Of a stretch of 64,000 bases of DNA, positions 45,892 through 54,893 are shown in pieces. Position 1 is the stretch's first letter, and each line of letters opens with the position of its first letter. The DNA is from Burkholderia cepacia. GTDB lineage: Bacteria > Pseudomonadota > Gammaproteobacteria > Burkholderiales > Burkholderiaceae. A program made the translations under genes and the position numbers. Below the pieces are notes generated by a model, which saw only the letters and a program-made list of their open reading frames with translations, ran no database searches and was not told the origin of the DNA. The stretch is taken from assembly GCF_001718835.1 (NCBI RefSeq), contig NZ_CP013443.1, positions 1 through 64,000 of the forward strand, given 5' to 3'.

Positions 45892-47121
45892 ATGAGCCTC
45901 CTTGCATCACAGCTTCAGCGCCGTTACCAGGACGTGCGCACCCATAGCGTCGCGTTGACCGCGACGCTGTCCGCCGAAGACCAGTCCGTGCAGTCGATGC
46001 CCGACGCGAGCCCGACGAAATGGCATCTCGCGCATACGACCTGGTTCTTCGAAACCGTCGTGCTGATGCGCCGCGTGCCCGGCTACGCGCCGTTCGACGA
46101 CGCCTTCCAGTTCCTCTTCAATTCCTATTACGAAGCGCTCGGCCCGCGCCATCCGCGGCCGCAGCGCGGGCTGCTCACGCGCCCGTCGCTCGACGAGGTG
46201 CATGCGTACCGGCAACACGTCGACGAAGCGATGCTGGCGGCGATCGCGAACGCGGACGCGGTGCTGCTGGAAGCGATCGCGCCCGAGGTCGTGCTCGGCC
46301 TGCATCACGAGCAGCAGCACCAGGAGCTGATCGTCACCGACATGCTGCATGCGTTCTCGTGCAACCCGCTGAAGCCGGCGTTCCGGCCGCGCGACGGCGC
46401 GAGCGACGTCGAGCACGCAACGGCCGGCGCGCCGCGCTGGCTGCGCCAGCCGGGCGGACTCGTCGAGATCGGCCACGACGGCGATGCGTTCTCGTTCGAC
46501 AACGAACGGCCGCGCCACACGGCGCTCGTGCGGCCGTACGAGATCGCGAACCGCCTCGTGACGAACGCGGAATTCGCGGCGTTCGTCGCCGACGGCGGCT
46601 ACGCACGCCCCGAGTTCTGGCTGTCCGACGGCTGGGCGACGGTCCAGCGCGACGGCTGGCGCGCGCCCGCGTACTGGCTCGACGGCGACGCCGAAGCGGC
46701 GCCGCGCGACGCGCCGCACCGCGCATGGCGCGCGTTCGGCCTGCACGGCATCGAACCGCTCGCCCCCGACGCACCGGTGTGCCACGTGAGCTTCTACGAA
46801 GCGGCCGCATACGCGGAATGGGCCGGCGCCCGCCTGCCGACCGAATTCGAATGGGAAGCCGCATACGGCGCTAACGGCGTGCGGCAGATGACGGGATACG
46901 TGTGGCAGTGGACACGTTCGTCCTACGAGCCGTATCCGGGCTTTCGGCCGCTCGCCGGGGTAGCAGCCGAATACAACGGCAAGTTCATGGTCGGCCAGCA
47001 GGTCCTGCGCGGCAGCAGCATCGCGACGCCGCCCGGGCACGAACGGCCGACGTACCGCAATTTCTTTCCGCCGGCCGCGCGCTGGCAATTCACGGGAGTG
47101 CGACTTGCGCGAGACGTCTGA
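45892..47121 (+). CDS. egtB: Ergothioneine biosynthesis sulfoxide synthase EgtB
   Basis: 409 residues from the ATG at 45892 (GGACGG upstream); the frame is open further upstream without family similarity. The non-haem iron enzyme joins hercynine to a thiol donor. DinB-like N-terminal domain with iron-ligand pattern: WHLAHTTWF (near 44-52) and HHEQQHQE (near 141-148). The C-terminal formylglycine-generating-enzyme-like domain has HVSFYEAAAYAEWAG, LPTEFEWEAAYG and GYVWQWTRSSYEPYPGF, closing with the arginine-rich ARWQFTGVRLARDV. The downstream egtD overlaps by 17 bp, so the two steps are co-expressed. Confidence 0.92.
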   Translation: MSLLASQLQRRYQDVRTHSVALTATLSAEDQSVQSMPDASPTKWHLAHTTWFFETVVLMRRVPGYAPFDDAFQFLFNSYYEALGPRHPRPQRGLLTRPSLDEVHAYRQHVDEAMLAAIANADAVLLEAIAPEVVLGLHHEQQHQELIVTDMLHAFSCNPLKPAFRPRDGASDVEHATAGAPRWLRQPGGLVEIGHDGDAFSFDNERPRHTALVRPYEIANRLVTNAEFAAFVADGGYARPEFWLSDGWATVQRDGWRAPAYWLDGDAEAAPRDAPHRAWRAFGLHGIEPLAPDAPVCHVSFYEAAAYAEWAGARLPTEFEWEAAYGANGVRQMTGYVWQWTRSSYEPYPGFRPLAGVAAEYNGKFMVGQQVLRGSSIATPPGHERPTYRNFFPPAARWQFTGVRLARDV

Positions 47122-48112
47122 GCAGACGGCCACGAGCGGTGGCCAGCAACCCGCCCGCGATTCGCGGCCGAGCGCGTTCGAGCGCGACCTGATCGACGGG
47201 CTGTCGCGCACGCCGCGCAGCATTCCGCCGAAATACTTCTACGATGCGGCCGGCTCCGCGCTGTTCGATCGCATCTGCGAGCTGCCCGAGTATTACCCGA
47301 CCCGTACCGAGCTCGGCATCCTGCGCGATCGCGCGGCCGAGATCGTGCGGCGCGTCGGCCCGCATGCGGACATCGTCGAATTCGGCGCGGGCTCGCTCGA
47401 GAAGATCCGCGTGCTGCTCGACGCGTTTTCGGCGGAGCGCGCGCCCGCGCGCTACGTGCCGGTGGACATCTCGGCCGACTATCTGCACGGTGCGGCCGCG
47501 CGGCTGCGGTCGGCCTATCCGTGGCTCGACGTCGCGCCGCTCGCGGCCGACTACACGAAGGCCGAGCAGCTCGCCGCGCTGGCGGCCGAGCCGCGTCGCC
47601 GCATCGGCTTCTTTCCCGGCTCGACGATCGGCAATTTCTCGCCGGAAGAAGCCGACGCGTTCCTGCGCGATGCCGCACGGCTGCTGCGCGGCGGCGGCCT
47701 GCTGGTCGGCGCCGATCTCGTGAAGGACGCGCGGACGCTGCACGACGCGTACAACGATGCGCAGGGCGTCACCGCGCAGTTCAACCTGAACCTGCTGGTG
47801 CGCGCGAACGCGGAGCTCGGCGCGGATTTCGATCTCGACGGCTTCGCGCATCATGCGTTCTACGATCTGCAACGGCAGCGCATCGAAATGCATCTCGTCA
47901 GCGATGTCGCGCAGACGGTGCACGTGCGCGGCCACGCGTTCCGCTTCGACGCCGGCGAGCGCATCCATACGGAGAATTCGCACAAGTTCACGATCGACGG
48001 CTTCCATGCGATCGCGCGCCGCGCGGGATTCGAGCCCGATACCGTGTGGACCGACGCGGACAACCTGTTCAGCGTGCACTGGCTGCGCAGCCCGGGCGAC
48101 GTTCGTGCGTGA
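47105..48112 (+). CDS. egtD: L-histidine N-alpha-methyltransferase EgtD
   Basis: 335 residues, makes hercynine (trimethylhistidine), the first step of ergothioneine synthesis. The start is a TTG at 47105 inside egtB, supported by GGGAG 6 bp upstream; no ATG lies close. Family features: SIPPKYFYDAAGSALFDRI, ELPEYYPTRTE, the AdoMet-binding EFGAGSLEK, GFFPGSTIGNF, and IHTENSHKF near the end, involved in substrate binding. A two-gene egtBD set is usual where the gamma-glutamylcysteine branch is replaced by another thiol. Confidence 0.93.
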   Translation: MRETSEQTATSGGQQPARDSRPSAFERDLIDGLSRTPRSIPPKYFYDAAGSALFDRICELPEYYPTRTELGILRDRAAEIVRRVGPHADIVEFGAGSLEKIRVLLDAFSAERAPARYVPVDISADYLHGAAARLRSAYPWLDVAPLAADYTKAEQLAALAAEPRRRIGFFPGSTIGNFSPEEADAFLRDAARLLRGGGLLVGADLVKDARTLHDAYNDAQGVTAQFNLNLLVRANAELGADFDLDGFAHHAFYDLQRQRIEMHLVSDVAQTVHVRGHAFRFDAGERIHTENSHKFTIDGFHAIARRAGFEPDTVWTDADNLFSVHWLRSPGDVRA

Positions 48113-48242
48113 CGACGGGCGGCGTCGCAACGCGTAAACGCCCGTTACCAGTCTCGCAGACCCGTAGCACCTGTATCGCCGCCTCCCGCCTAGACTCCGA
48201 ACCGTATTCACATGACGCACGACACGTGCAGGGAGTCGCGAG

Positions 48243-48545
48243 ATGAGCAAGAAACTTATTCTCGGTGCAGTTCTCGGTGTAGCGGCGCTGGCAGCCTCGG
48301 GCGTCGCGTCGGCCCACGTCGACCTGTCGGTCGGCATCGGCGTGCCGGGCGTCTATGCGCCCCCGCAGCCGGTGTACGTCGCGCCGCCCGTTGCGTATGC
48401 GCCGCCCGTCACGTACGCGCCGGTCGGCTATCGCTACGACGACTGGCGCGCCCGCGAATGGCGTGAACACGAGTGGCGCCGCCGCGAATGGCGCGAGCAC
48501 GAGTGGCGTGAACGTGAATGGCGCGATCGCGGCCGCTGGGATTGA
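48243..48545 (+). CDS. Small secreted Pro/Trp/Arg repeat protein
   Basis: 100 residues. A clear Sec signal (KKLILGAVLGVAALAASGVASA, about 3-24) ends in ASA. A Pro/Val/Tyr-rich middle (PPQPVYVAPPVAYAPP) follows. The C-terminal third is a tandem R/E/W repeat: R-E-W-R-E-H-E-W-R type units of five to ten residues, repeated about six times. GGGAG precedes the ATG. Homologues are short, variable periplasmic or surface proteins; function unknown. Confidence 0.75.
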   Translation: MSKKLILGAVLGVAALAASGVASAHVDLSVGIGVPGVYAPPQPVYVAPPVAYAPPVTYAPVGYRYDDWRAREWREHEWRRREWREHEWREREWRDRGRWD

Positions 48546-48609
48546 TACCCGCAGACACGTCGGGCAACCGGCACAACGAGAACCGCGCACGGCAAACGCG
48601 CCGTGCGCG

Positions 48610-49815
48610 TCAGCGTTCCGGCCGTCCCGGCGCGAACGCGCACATGACCAGCGGCACGACCACGATCGCCGCGCCGGTGAAGAACATCGCCGGCGCGCCG
48701 AAGCGCTGCCAGATCCATCCGGCGATCGCGCTGGCGAGCAGCATCGCGGCCCCGCTCGCGAGATTGAACAGCCCGAACGCGGTGCCGCGCCATTCGGCCG
48801 GCGCGGTATCGGCGACCATCGCCGCGAGTATCCCCTGCGTGAATCCCATGTGCAGCCCCCACACCGCGACGCCGGTCAGCACTGTCGCGGCATCGGCGCG
48901 CGCGCCGAGCAGCAGGTCGGCGGCGATCAGCAGCGCCATGCCGATCGCGAGCAGCGCGCGCCGGTCGAGCCGGTCCGACACGACGCCGACCGGATACGCG
49001 GACAACGTATACGCGACGCTCATCACGACCATCACCGACGGCACCCACGCGAGCTCCATCCCGGTCTGCTGCGCGCGCAGCACCAGGAATGCCTCGCTGA
49101 AGCGCGCGAGCGTGAACGTCGCGCCGATCGCGACGACGTACCAGTAGCGTGCCGAAAACATGCGCAGCGCGCGCCGGTCGAGCGGCGAGCGGAACGGGCT
49201 GATGCGGCCCGCCCGCGCGGCAGCGGGCTCGCGCACGCCGAACATCAGCACGGCGAGCGTCGCGAACGCGGGGATCGACGCGAACCACAGCACCGCGCGG
49301 ATGTGATCCGCGAATACGAACATCAGCGCGATCGCGAGCAGCGGGCCGCCGACCGCGCCGACGGTATCCATCGACTGCCGCAGCCCGTAGCATGCGCCGC
49401 GAATCTCGGGCGGGGCGACGTCGGCGACGAGCGCATCGCGCGGCGCGCCGCGGATGCCCTTGCCGAAGCGGTCGACGAGGCGCGCGGCGATCACGAGCCC
49501 CGGCCCGTGCGCGAGCGGAAACAGCGGCTTCGTCAGCGCGGCGAGCCCGTACCCGGCGAGCAGCAGCGCCTTGCGGCGGCCGAGCCAGTCGCTGATCGCG
49601 CCCGAGAAAATCCGCACGATCAGCGCGGTCGCCTCGGCCGCGCCCTCGAGCACGCCGAGCGCGACGACGCTCATGCCCATCGTCGTCACCAGGTACACCG
49701 GCAGCAGCGCGTGCACGAGCTCCGACGACAGGTCCATCAGCAGGCTGACGAACCCCAGCGCCCACACGGTGCGGGGGATCGCGGGACGGGACGATACGGC
49801 GGTGCGCGATTCCAT
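48610..49815 (-). CDS. Major facilitator superfamily transporter
   Basis: 401 residues with 12 predicted helices. MFS signatures: GAISDWLGRRKALLL in loop 2-3 and the mirrored YPVGVVSDRLDRRALL in loop 8-9; motif RLVDRFGKGIRGAPRDALVAD in helix 4-5. The substrate is not recognisable. It is divergent from the Gly/His-rich gene at 50015 and converges on the small secreted protein gene. Confidence 0.88.
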   Translation of the reverse strand: MESRTAVSSRPAIPRTVWALGFVSLLMDLSSELVHALLPVYLVTTMGMSVVALGVLEGAAEATALIVRIFSGAISDWLGRRKALLLAGYGLAALTKPLFPLAHGPGLVIAARLVDRFGKGIRGAPRDALVADVAPPEIRGACYGLRQSMDTVGAVGGPLLAIALMFVFADHIRAVLWFASIPAFATLAVLMFGVREPAAARAGRISPFRSPLDRRALRMFSARYWYVVAIGATFTLARFSEAFLVLRAQQTGMELAWVPSVMVVMSVAYTLSAYPVGVVSDRLDRRALLAIGMALLIAADLLLGARADAATVLTGVAVWGLHMGFTQGILAAMVADTAPAEWRGTAFGLFNLASGAAMLLASAIAGWIWQRFGAPAMFFTGAAIVVVPLVMCAFAPGRPER

Positions 49816-50014
49816 CGGATCTCCGGAACGCGCCGGGCGGGCGCGGTCAGATGAGTGTCGCGCGGGACGGACGGTGTTTCAACTGCCGGCACGCGCGAAT
49901 TGGTCTGATGAATGGTTGGCGAATCCCGCGTTACGAATATTTACAACGTGAGCATGTCGCGAATCGGCGCGTTCGTACAATGCAATCACCTCAATGCGCT
50001 CCAAGGAGCAACAG

Positions 50015-50377
50015 ATGAAACAACGACGCTTCCTGCCCGCGCTCGCAGCCGCACTCGTCGCGCTCGGCGCGGTCTCGGCACACGCGGCGGCCGGCGGCAA
50101 TGGCGGTGGCAACGGTGGCGGTCATGGCGCAGGCGGCTCGGGCGGCAACGCGGGCGGCATGTCCGGCGGCCACATGAGCGGCCAGGCGCTGAGCAACTCG
50201 AACGGCATCCACGCGGGCGACCGCGACAAGGGCCTGTCGCGCGCAGCCGACCGCTCGGACACGATCGCCGATCGCGCCGGCGTGCAGCCGGGCCACGGCC
50301 ACGTGCACGGCCATACCGCGCACGCGAGCGCGCATACGCATCACTCGAAGCACAACGCGTTCGGCCGCACGCTGTAA
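50015..50377 (+). CDS. Small secreted Gly/His-rich protein
   Basis: 120 residues. The start is the ATG at 50015, which has AAGGAG 6 bp upstream; an earlier ATG at 49994 lacks one. Signal peptide (FLPALAAALVALGAVSAHA) followed by a Gly/Asn-rich stretch (residues about 26-60) and a His-rich tail (GHGHVHGHTAHASAHTHH near 92-110) that could bind metal ions. No named family; function unknown. Confidence 0.7.
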   Translation: MKQRRFLPALAAALVALGAVSAHAAAGGNGGGNGGGHGAGGSGGNAGGMSGGHMSGQALSNSNGIHAGDRDKGLSRAADRSDTIADRAGVQPGHGHVHGHTAHASAHTHHSKHNAFGRTL

Positions 50378-50402
50378 GCGTCGTTCCGGCACGCACCAAA
50401 GC

Positions 50403-50426
50403 AATGGGCGCCCTCGGGCGCCCATT
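50403..50426. terminator. Bidirectional terminator hairpin
   Basis: AATGGGCGCCC (50403-50413) and GGGCGCCCATT (50416-50426) form a perfect 11-bp inverted repeat between the convergent genes ending at 50377 and 50439. Confidence 0.65.
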
Positions 50427-50438
50427 TCGCATCCGTCG

Positions 50439-51602
50439 TCAGAAGCTGAAATTGACGTTCGTCTGGCTGGTCGTCGCGTTGACGTTCATCGATTGCGTCG
50501 CGCCCGACGCGGCATCGGCCTCGATCGTGTACTGGCCCGCGGCGGCCGGCACGGCAGCCAGCGCGACCGGCAGCGAACCCGTGTACGTGCCGACGATCGG
50601 CGCGGCGGTCGGCACCGACAGCGCATAGATGCCCGTGTCCAGGTTCGCGTTGGCCGACGTGATCTCGTAAGCGTTCGCATCGACCGTCTGCAGCGCGCGC
50701 ACCAGTGCGTTCGCGGTGGGCGTCACGGTGCCGCTGACCGAGCTCATCGTCGAGGCCGGCAGCGCGATCGGCACGTTCGACGTCGACACGGCCGTGGTCG
50801 TGTTCACGACCACCGGCACCGAGCGGACGACGCCCGACGCGACGTTGTTCTGCACGATCACGACGTCGTAGTTGCCCTGCGTCGTGCTCTGGACCAGCGG
50901 CGACAGCACGAACTTGCCGCTGCCGTCGGCCACCGTGCCGCGCACGACCTTGCCGCCCTGTTCCGCGTACACGGTCGCGCCGGCTTCCGTCGGCGAAACG
51001 TAGCCCGAGATCGCGCCGCTCACGATGGTCGGCGTCGCGGTCACGACCGGCTTCAGCGCATACGAGCCGTTGCCGCGCTGCACGACCGACTTGCATGCAT
51101 CGAAGTCGAGCACGAGATCGACGAGCGTGTTCGGCTGGACCGTGAACGGGCTGATGAGCTTGATGCCGCTTTGCGTCGCGCTGGGCGTCACGAGCGGCTG
51201 CTCGGCGCCGCCCGTCGGCACGACCGAGTTCGCGAGCATGTTGCCCTGGTTCTGCGCGAGCACGAGGCGGATCTGCTGGTACTGGCCGGCCGGCAGCGCG
51301 GTCTGGCCGAGGTCGGCGAGCGTGCCGTTGGTCAGCGACAGCAGGTCGATCTTCTGCTGCGCCGGCAGCGCGACCGTCGACCAGCCGGGGTCGTTGTCGC
51401 CGGCGTTCGAGTTCATGTTGACGCGCACCTGCGACACGGTGACGAACACGTGATCGAAGCCGCACGACGGCGCGTCGGTCATCGCGACGTGCAGCGTGCC
51501 GGTCTGCCCGCCGGGGCTGCCGCCGCCATCGCCGCCGCCGCATCCGGCGAGCGCGAGCGAGAAGACCGATGCGCAGGCAAGCGTCTTAAGCAAGTTGTTC
51601 AT
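50439..51602 (-). CDS. DUF4382-domain lipoprotein
   Basis: 387 residues. The start MNNLLKTLACASVFSLALAGC carries a signal peptide and lipobox (ALAGC) near residue 21, so it should be lipid-anchored. The DUF4382 domain begins TGTLHVAMTDAPSCGFDHVFVTV and extends to about 170; the rest is a Thr/Ala/Val-rich beta-sandwich region of carboxypeptidase-like type (VSGAISGYVSPTEAGATVY). Function unknown. No partner gene: 264 bp of non-coding sequence separates it from res. Confidence 0.82.
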   Translation of the reverse strand: MNNLLKTLACASVFSLALAGCGGGDGGGSPGGQTGTLHVAMTDAPSCGFDHVFVTVSQVRVNMNSNAGDNDPGWSTVALPAQQKIDLLSLTNGTLADLGQTALPAGQYQQIRLVLAQNQGNMLANSVVPTGGAEQPLVTPSATQSGIKLISPFTVQPNTLVDLVLDFDACKSVVQRGNGSYALKPVVTATPTIVSGAISGYVSPTEAGATVYAEQGGKVVRGTVADGSGKFVLSPLVQSTTQGNYDVVIVQNNVASGVVRSVPVVVNTTTAVSTSNVPIALPASTMSSVSGTVTPTANALVRALQTVDANAYEITSANANLDTGIYALSVPTAAPIVGTYTGSLPVALAAVPAAAGQYTIEADAASGATQSMNVNATTSQTNVNFSF

Positions 51603-51866
51603 GGCGAACCCCCTCCTTCAATTCTTGTCAGGGTGCCCGGAGCATAGTGCCGGCCCGTCGCTGCATTTCTTCAAATTTGCAACGAGGCGTAACCGGCTGG
51701 CGAAAACGCGGTGCGCGGCAGGCTTTCAGGCAGGCAACGGCACGCAGGCGGATGGAAGGGGGAACCGGTTTTGCGGCGCTGCGACATGCGGGGCGCGGGT
51801 CGGCCGAGCAAGGGGGAAAGGAGGGGAAAAGAGCGGGGCGGGCGCAGGCGCGGCCGCCCCGTCGCG

Positions 51867-54800
51867 TTACCGTTCGCCGCTCGCGAGCGGCTCGCGCGCG
51901 AACAGCGCATCGACGTCCCGCGCCCGCACGAAACGCGCCGCGCCGTCGCCGTCCACCAGCGCGCGGAAATGCGCTTCGCCGCACGCGAGCTTCGCACGCT
52001 CGTGCTCGCGCGGCGCTTCGTCGTCGGCGCTGCGCGGCGTATCGACGACGAAGTACAGCCGCTCGCCGCCGTCCTGCTCCGCGAGCACGGCCCAGTCGGG
52101 GTGATAGCTGCCGAGCGGTGTCTGCACGCGGAACCACGCGGGCAGCTTCGCGTACAGCTTCACGTCGTCGTGCGCTTCGAGCGCATCGGCGAACGCGCGC
52201 TCCGCGTCCGTCTCGCACACGACCGCCTCGTGGATCGACTTCCGCGCATCGGGCCGCAGGTTGCGCAGGTAACCGGTCAGTGCCTCGCTTTCGAACGATT
52301 CGAGCGCGTGCACATGGCGCTCGCCGAGCTTCCGATACGCGATGCCCGCGACCAGCGCGTGGCGCTTGCAGCGGTTGATCGCCTCGGCCGCGACCGCGAT
52401 GAACTGCTGCGGATTCACGCGAAAATCGTCGAGCCGGCCGCTGTCGGCCAGGATCGTCGCGAGCGAACGGCGCGTGAGCTGCGTGCGGTCCTGCAGCTCG
52501 GTGAGCAGGTCCGGCAGCGGCAGTTCGCCTTCGTCGAGCAGCACCGTGCCGGCGCCGGCCACCTCGATCGCCTCGATGCCGGCCTTGCCGATGTCGATCT
52601 CGGCCTTGCGCCACTGCAGCCGCGCGCGCGCGATGTCCGGCGCGTCGTGCAGCGCGGCCGCGCAGTCGCGCACGAGCTTCGCGTTGTCGAACTCGACGCG
52701 GTACACGGTGCGATGACGGATGCGGTCCCACAACGCGCGAAAATCCTCGCCGAACACGACGGCCTTGCCCGACGCATCGCGCCGCAGCGCGATCGCGCGG
52801 CGCTCGTCCGCGTTGCGCACGGCAAAGCGGCCCGACAGCTTGCGCAGCGTCGCGACGATCGGCGCGCGCAGCGACTCGAACGCGTCGGGCAGCACCAGCG
52901 CGCTCTGGCGCAGCGCATCCTTCAGCCGGTCGAGCACCTTGCCCTGCGCATCGACGTAACCCTGCTCGCGCAGGTGGTTCCACAGCACGCGCGACAGCTC
53001 GATGCCGAGCGCATGCGCGGGCGCGTCGCCTTCCTGCACGGGCAGCGCCGCGAACTGGTGTTCCTCGACGATCCCGAACCGGATGCCCGTATCGGCCTCG
53101 ATTTCCTTCTGCAGGTTCTCCGCGAACGACTCGTAGCGTTCGGTCGCGATCACCGTGAGCGTGTTCACGCCCGGATCGCGCACGCGTTCGCCGTCCTGGT
53201 CGACCGCGAGGCGCAGCCCGCGGCCGAGCGTCTGGCGGCGTTCGCGCTCGGTCTGGATGTCGCGCAGCGTGCAAATCTGGAATACGTTCGGGTTGTCCCA
53301 GCCTTCCTTCAGCGCCGAGTGCGAGAAGATGAACTTCAGCGGCGTGTCGAACGACAGCAGCGCTTCCTTCTCGCGCATGATCAGGCCGTACGCGCGTTCC
53401 GCGTTCTCGCGGGCCGCCGCGCTGCTCTCGCTCGTGTCGGTCCAGCCGCCCTTGCGGTCGATCGAGAAGTAGCCGTTGTGCGCGCGCCCGACTTCGAGCG
53501 CGACGTCGACGCCGTCGAACAGCGCACGATAGGCCGGCACGCGCGCCGCACGCGCATATTCCTCTTCGAAGATCAGCGCGTAATCGCCCTTCGCGGGCAT
53601 CCCGTTCTCGTCGTAGCGGCGATAACGCTCGACCGAATCGACGAAGAACAGCGACAGCACCTTCACGCCGCGCTCCGCGAGGCGCAGTTCCTTGTCGAGA
53701 TGCTCGCGGATCGTGCGGCGGATCATCTCGCGCTGCACGGCGAGCGTGTCGATGTCGCCGAATGCCTCGCCGAGCGACAGGAACGCCTCGCCTTCCGGAT
53801 GGCGCAGCTCGACGTACTCGGCGCCCTTCACCGCATGCACCTCGCCGATCCGCAGCCCCGCATACAGCGCGCGTTTCGTCAGCCGCTCGAGATCGTCGCC
53901 GTCGGTGGCCGACACGATCTGGCGCTTCACGCCGGCCGCGGTCGCGACGTCGAGTTCGATACGCGCGCTGATCGCGCCGCGCCGGTTCGACACGCCGACG
54001 AGCCGCACGTACGGCTTGTTGTGCGCATCCTCGACGATCGCCGACGCGATCTCGATCTGCTTGACGAGCTTGCGCTCGTACGCGTCGACCGCGTCGAGCC
54101 GGTACACCATGTGGTGACGGTCGACGTGCGTGGCCGAATAGCGCAGCGTGCAGAGCGGCGCCATCGCGGCGAGCGCTTCGCGCCCGCGCCCCTCGAGCCC
54201 GCCGTCGACGCTTTGCGGCTCGTCGACGATCACGATCGGCCGCGTCGCGCGGATCAGGTCGATCGGCTTCTCGCCGCCGGTCTTCTCGCTGTCCTTGTAG
54301 AGGTTGTTGATTTCCTTCTTGTTGATCGCGGCCACCGTCATCACCATGATCTGGATCGCCGCGCTCGCCGCGAAGTGGCGCACCTGGCCGAGCTTCGCGG
54401 AGTCGTACAGGAAGTAGTCGTACGGCACGCCCGCGTACAGCGCGCGGAAGTGATCCTCGGTGATGGACAGCGTCTTGTGCACGCCTTCCTTGATCGCGAT
54501 CGACGGCACGACGATCACGAACTTCGTGAAGCCGTAGCGGCGGTTCAGCTCGAAGATCGTGCGCAAGTACACGTAGGTCTTGCCGGTGCCGGTCTCCATC
54601 TCGACGGTGAAGTCGCGCGAGCCGGGCTGGCCGGACGGCGGCAGCCCGCCGCGCAGCTGCACGTCGGCGAGATTGCGCGCGAGCGCGTCGTCGGTCAGCG
54701 ACAGCCGGTTGCCGACGCCCTGTTCCGACACCGCGAAGCCGAGCGAGCCTTGCGCGGCGGCCGTCGTGCCGGGCGCGGCGTTCGCGAGCACGCTGAAGTC

Positions 54801-54893
54801 GCCGCGATACGATTCCTGGCCGCGAAACAGGTCGCAGACGGCGTCGATCGCTTCGCGCTGGTAGTCGAGATCCGCTTCGAAATGCAGCCGCAT
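51867..54893 (-). CDS. res: Type III restriction Res subunit with altered nuclease motif
   Basis: 1008 residues. SF2 helicase core: Walker A ETGTGKTYVYLRT near 100, motif II DEPQSVDGG (DEPQ in place of DEAH, as in type III enzymes), YSATHVDRHHMVYRLD, SHSALKEGWDNPNVFQI and RRQTLGRGLRL. In the C-terminal nuclease the first catalytic segment YHPDWAV (Asp933) is normal, but the second reads VVDTPRS (951-953) where the family has VVETKGS, so the Glu is Asp and the catalytic Lys is Pro. Cleavage may be impaired while the ATPase and the flanking KLACGEAHF segment are retained. Start TGATG-coupled to mod. Confidence 0.92.
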   Translation of the reverse strand: MRLHFEADLDYQREAIDAVCDLFRGQESYRGDFSVLANAAPGTTAAAQGSLGFAVSEQGVGNRLSLTDDALARNLADVQLRGGLPPSGQPGSRDFTVEMETGTGKTYVYLRTIFELNRRYGFTKFVIVVPSIAIKEGVHKTLSITEDHFRALYAGVPYDYFLYDSAKLGQVRHFAASAAIQIMVMTVAAINKKEINNLYKDSEKTGGEKPIDLIRATRPIVIVDEPQSVDGGLEGRGREALAAMAPLCTLRYSATHVDRHHMVYRLDAVDAYERKLVKQIEIASAIVEDAHNKPYVRLVGVSNRRGAISARIELDVATAAGVKRQIVSATDGDDLERLTKRALYAGLRIGEVHAVKGAEYVELRHPEGEAFLSLGEAFGDIDTLAVQREMIRRTIREHLDKELRLAERGVKVLSLFFVDSVERYRRYDENGMPAKGDYALIFEEEYARAARVPAYRALFDGVDVALEVGRAHNGYFSIDRKGGWTDTSESSAAARENAERAYGLIMREKEALLSFDTPLKFIFSHSALKEGWDNPNVFQICTLRDIQTERERRQTLGRGLRLAVDQDGERVRDPGVNTLTVIATERYESFAENLQKEIEADTGIRFGIVEEHQFAALPVQEGDAPAHALGIELSRVLWNHLREQGYVDAQGKVLDRLKDALRQSALVLPDAFESLRAPIVATLRKLSGRFAVRNADERRAIALRRDASGKAVVFGEDFRALWDRIRHRTVYRVEFDNAKLVRDCAAALHDAPDIARARLQWRKAEIDIGKAGIEAIEVAGAGTVLLDEGELPLPDLLTELQDRTQLTRRSLATILADSGRLDDFRVNPQQFIAVAAEAINRCKRHALVAGIAYRKLGERHVHALESFESEALTGYLRNLRPDARKSIHEAVVCETDAERAFADALEAHDDVKLYAKLPAWFRVQTPLGSYHPDWAVLAEQDGGERLYFVVDTPRSADDEAPREHERAKLACGEAHFRALVDGDGAARFVRARDVDALFAREPLASGER

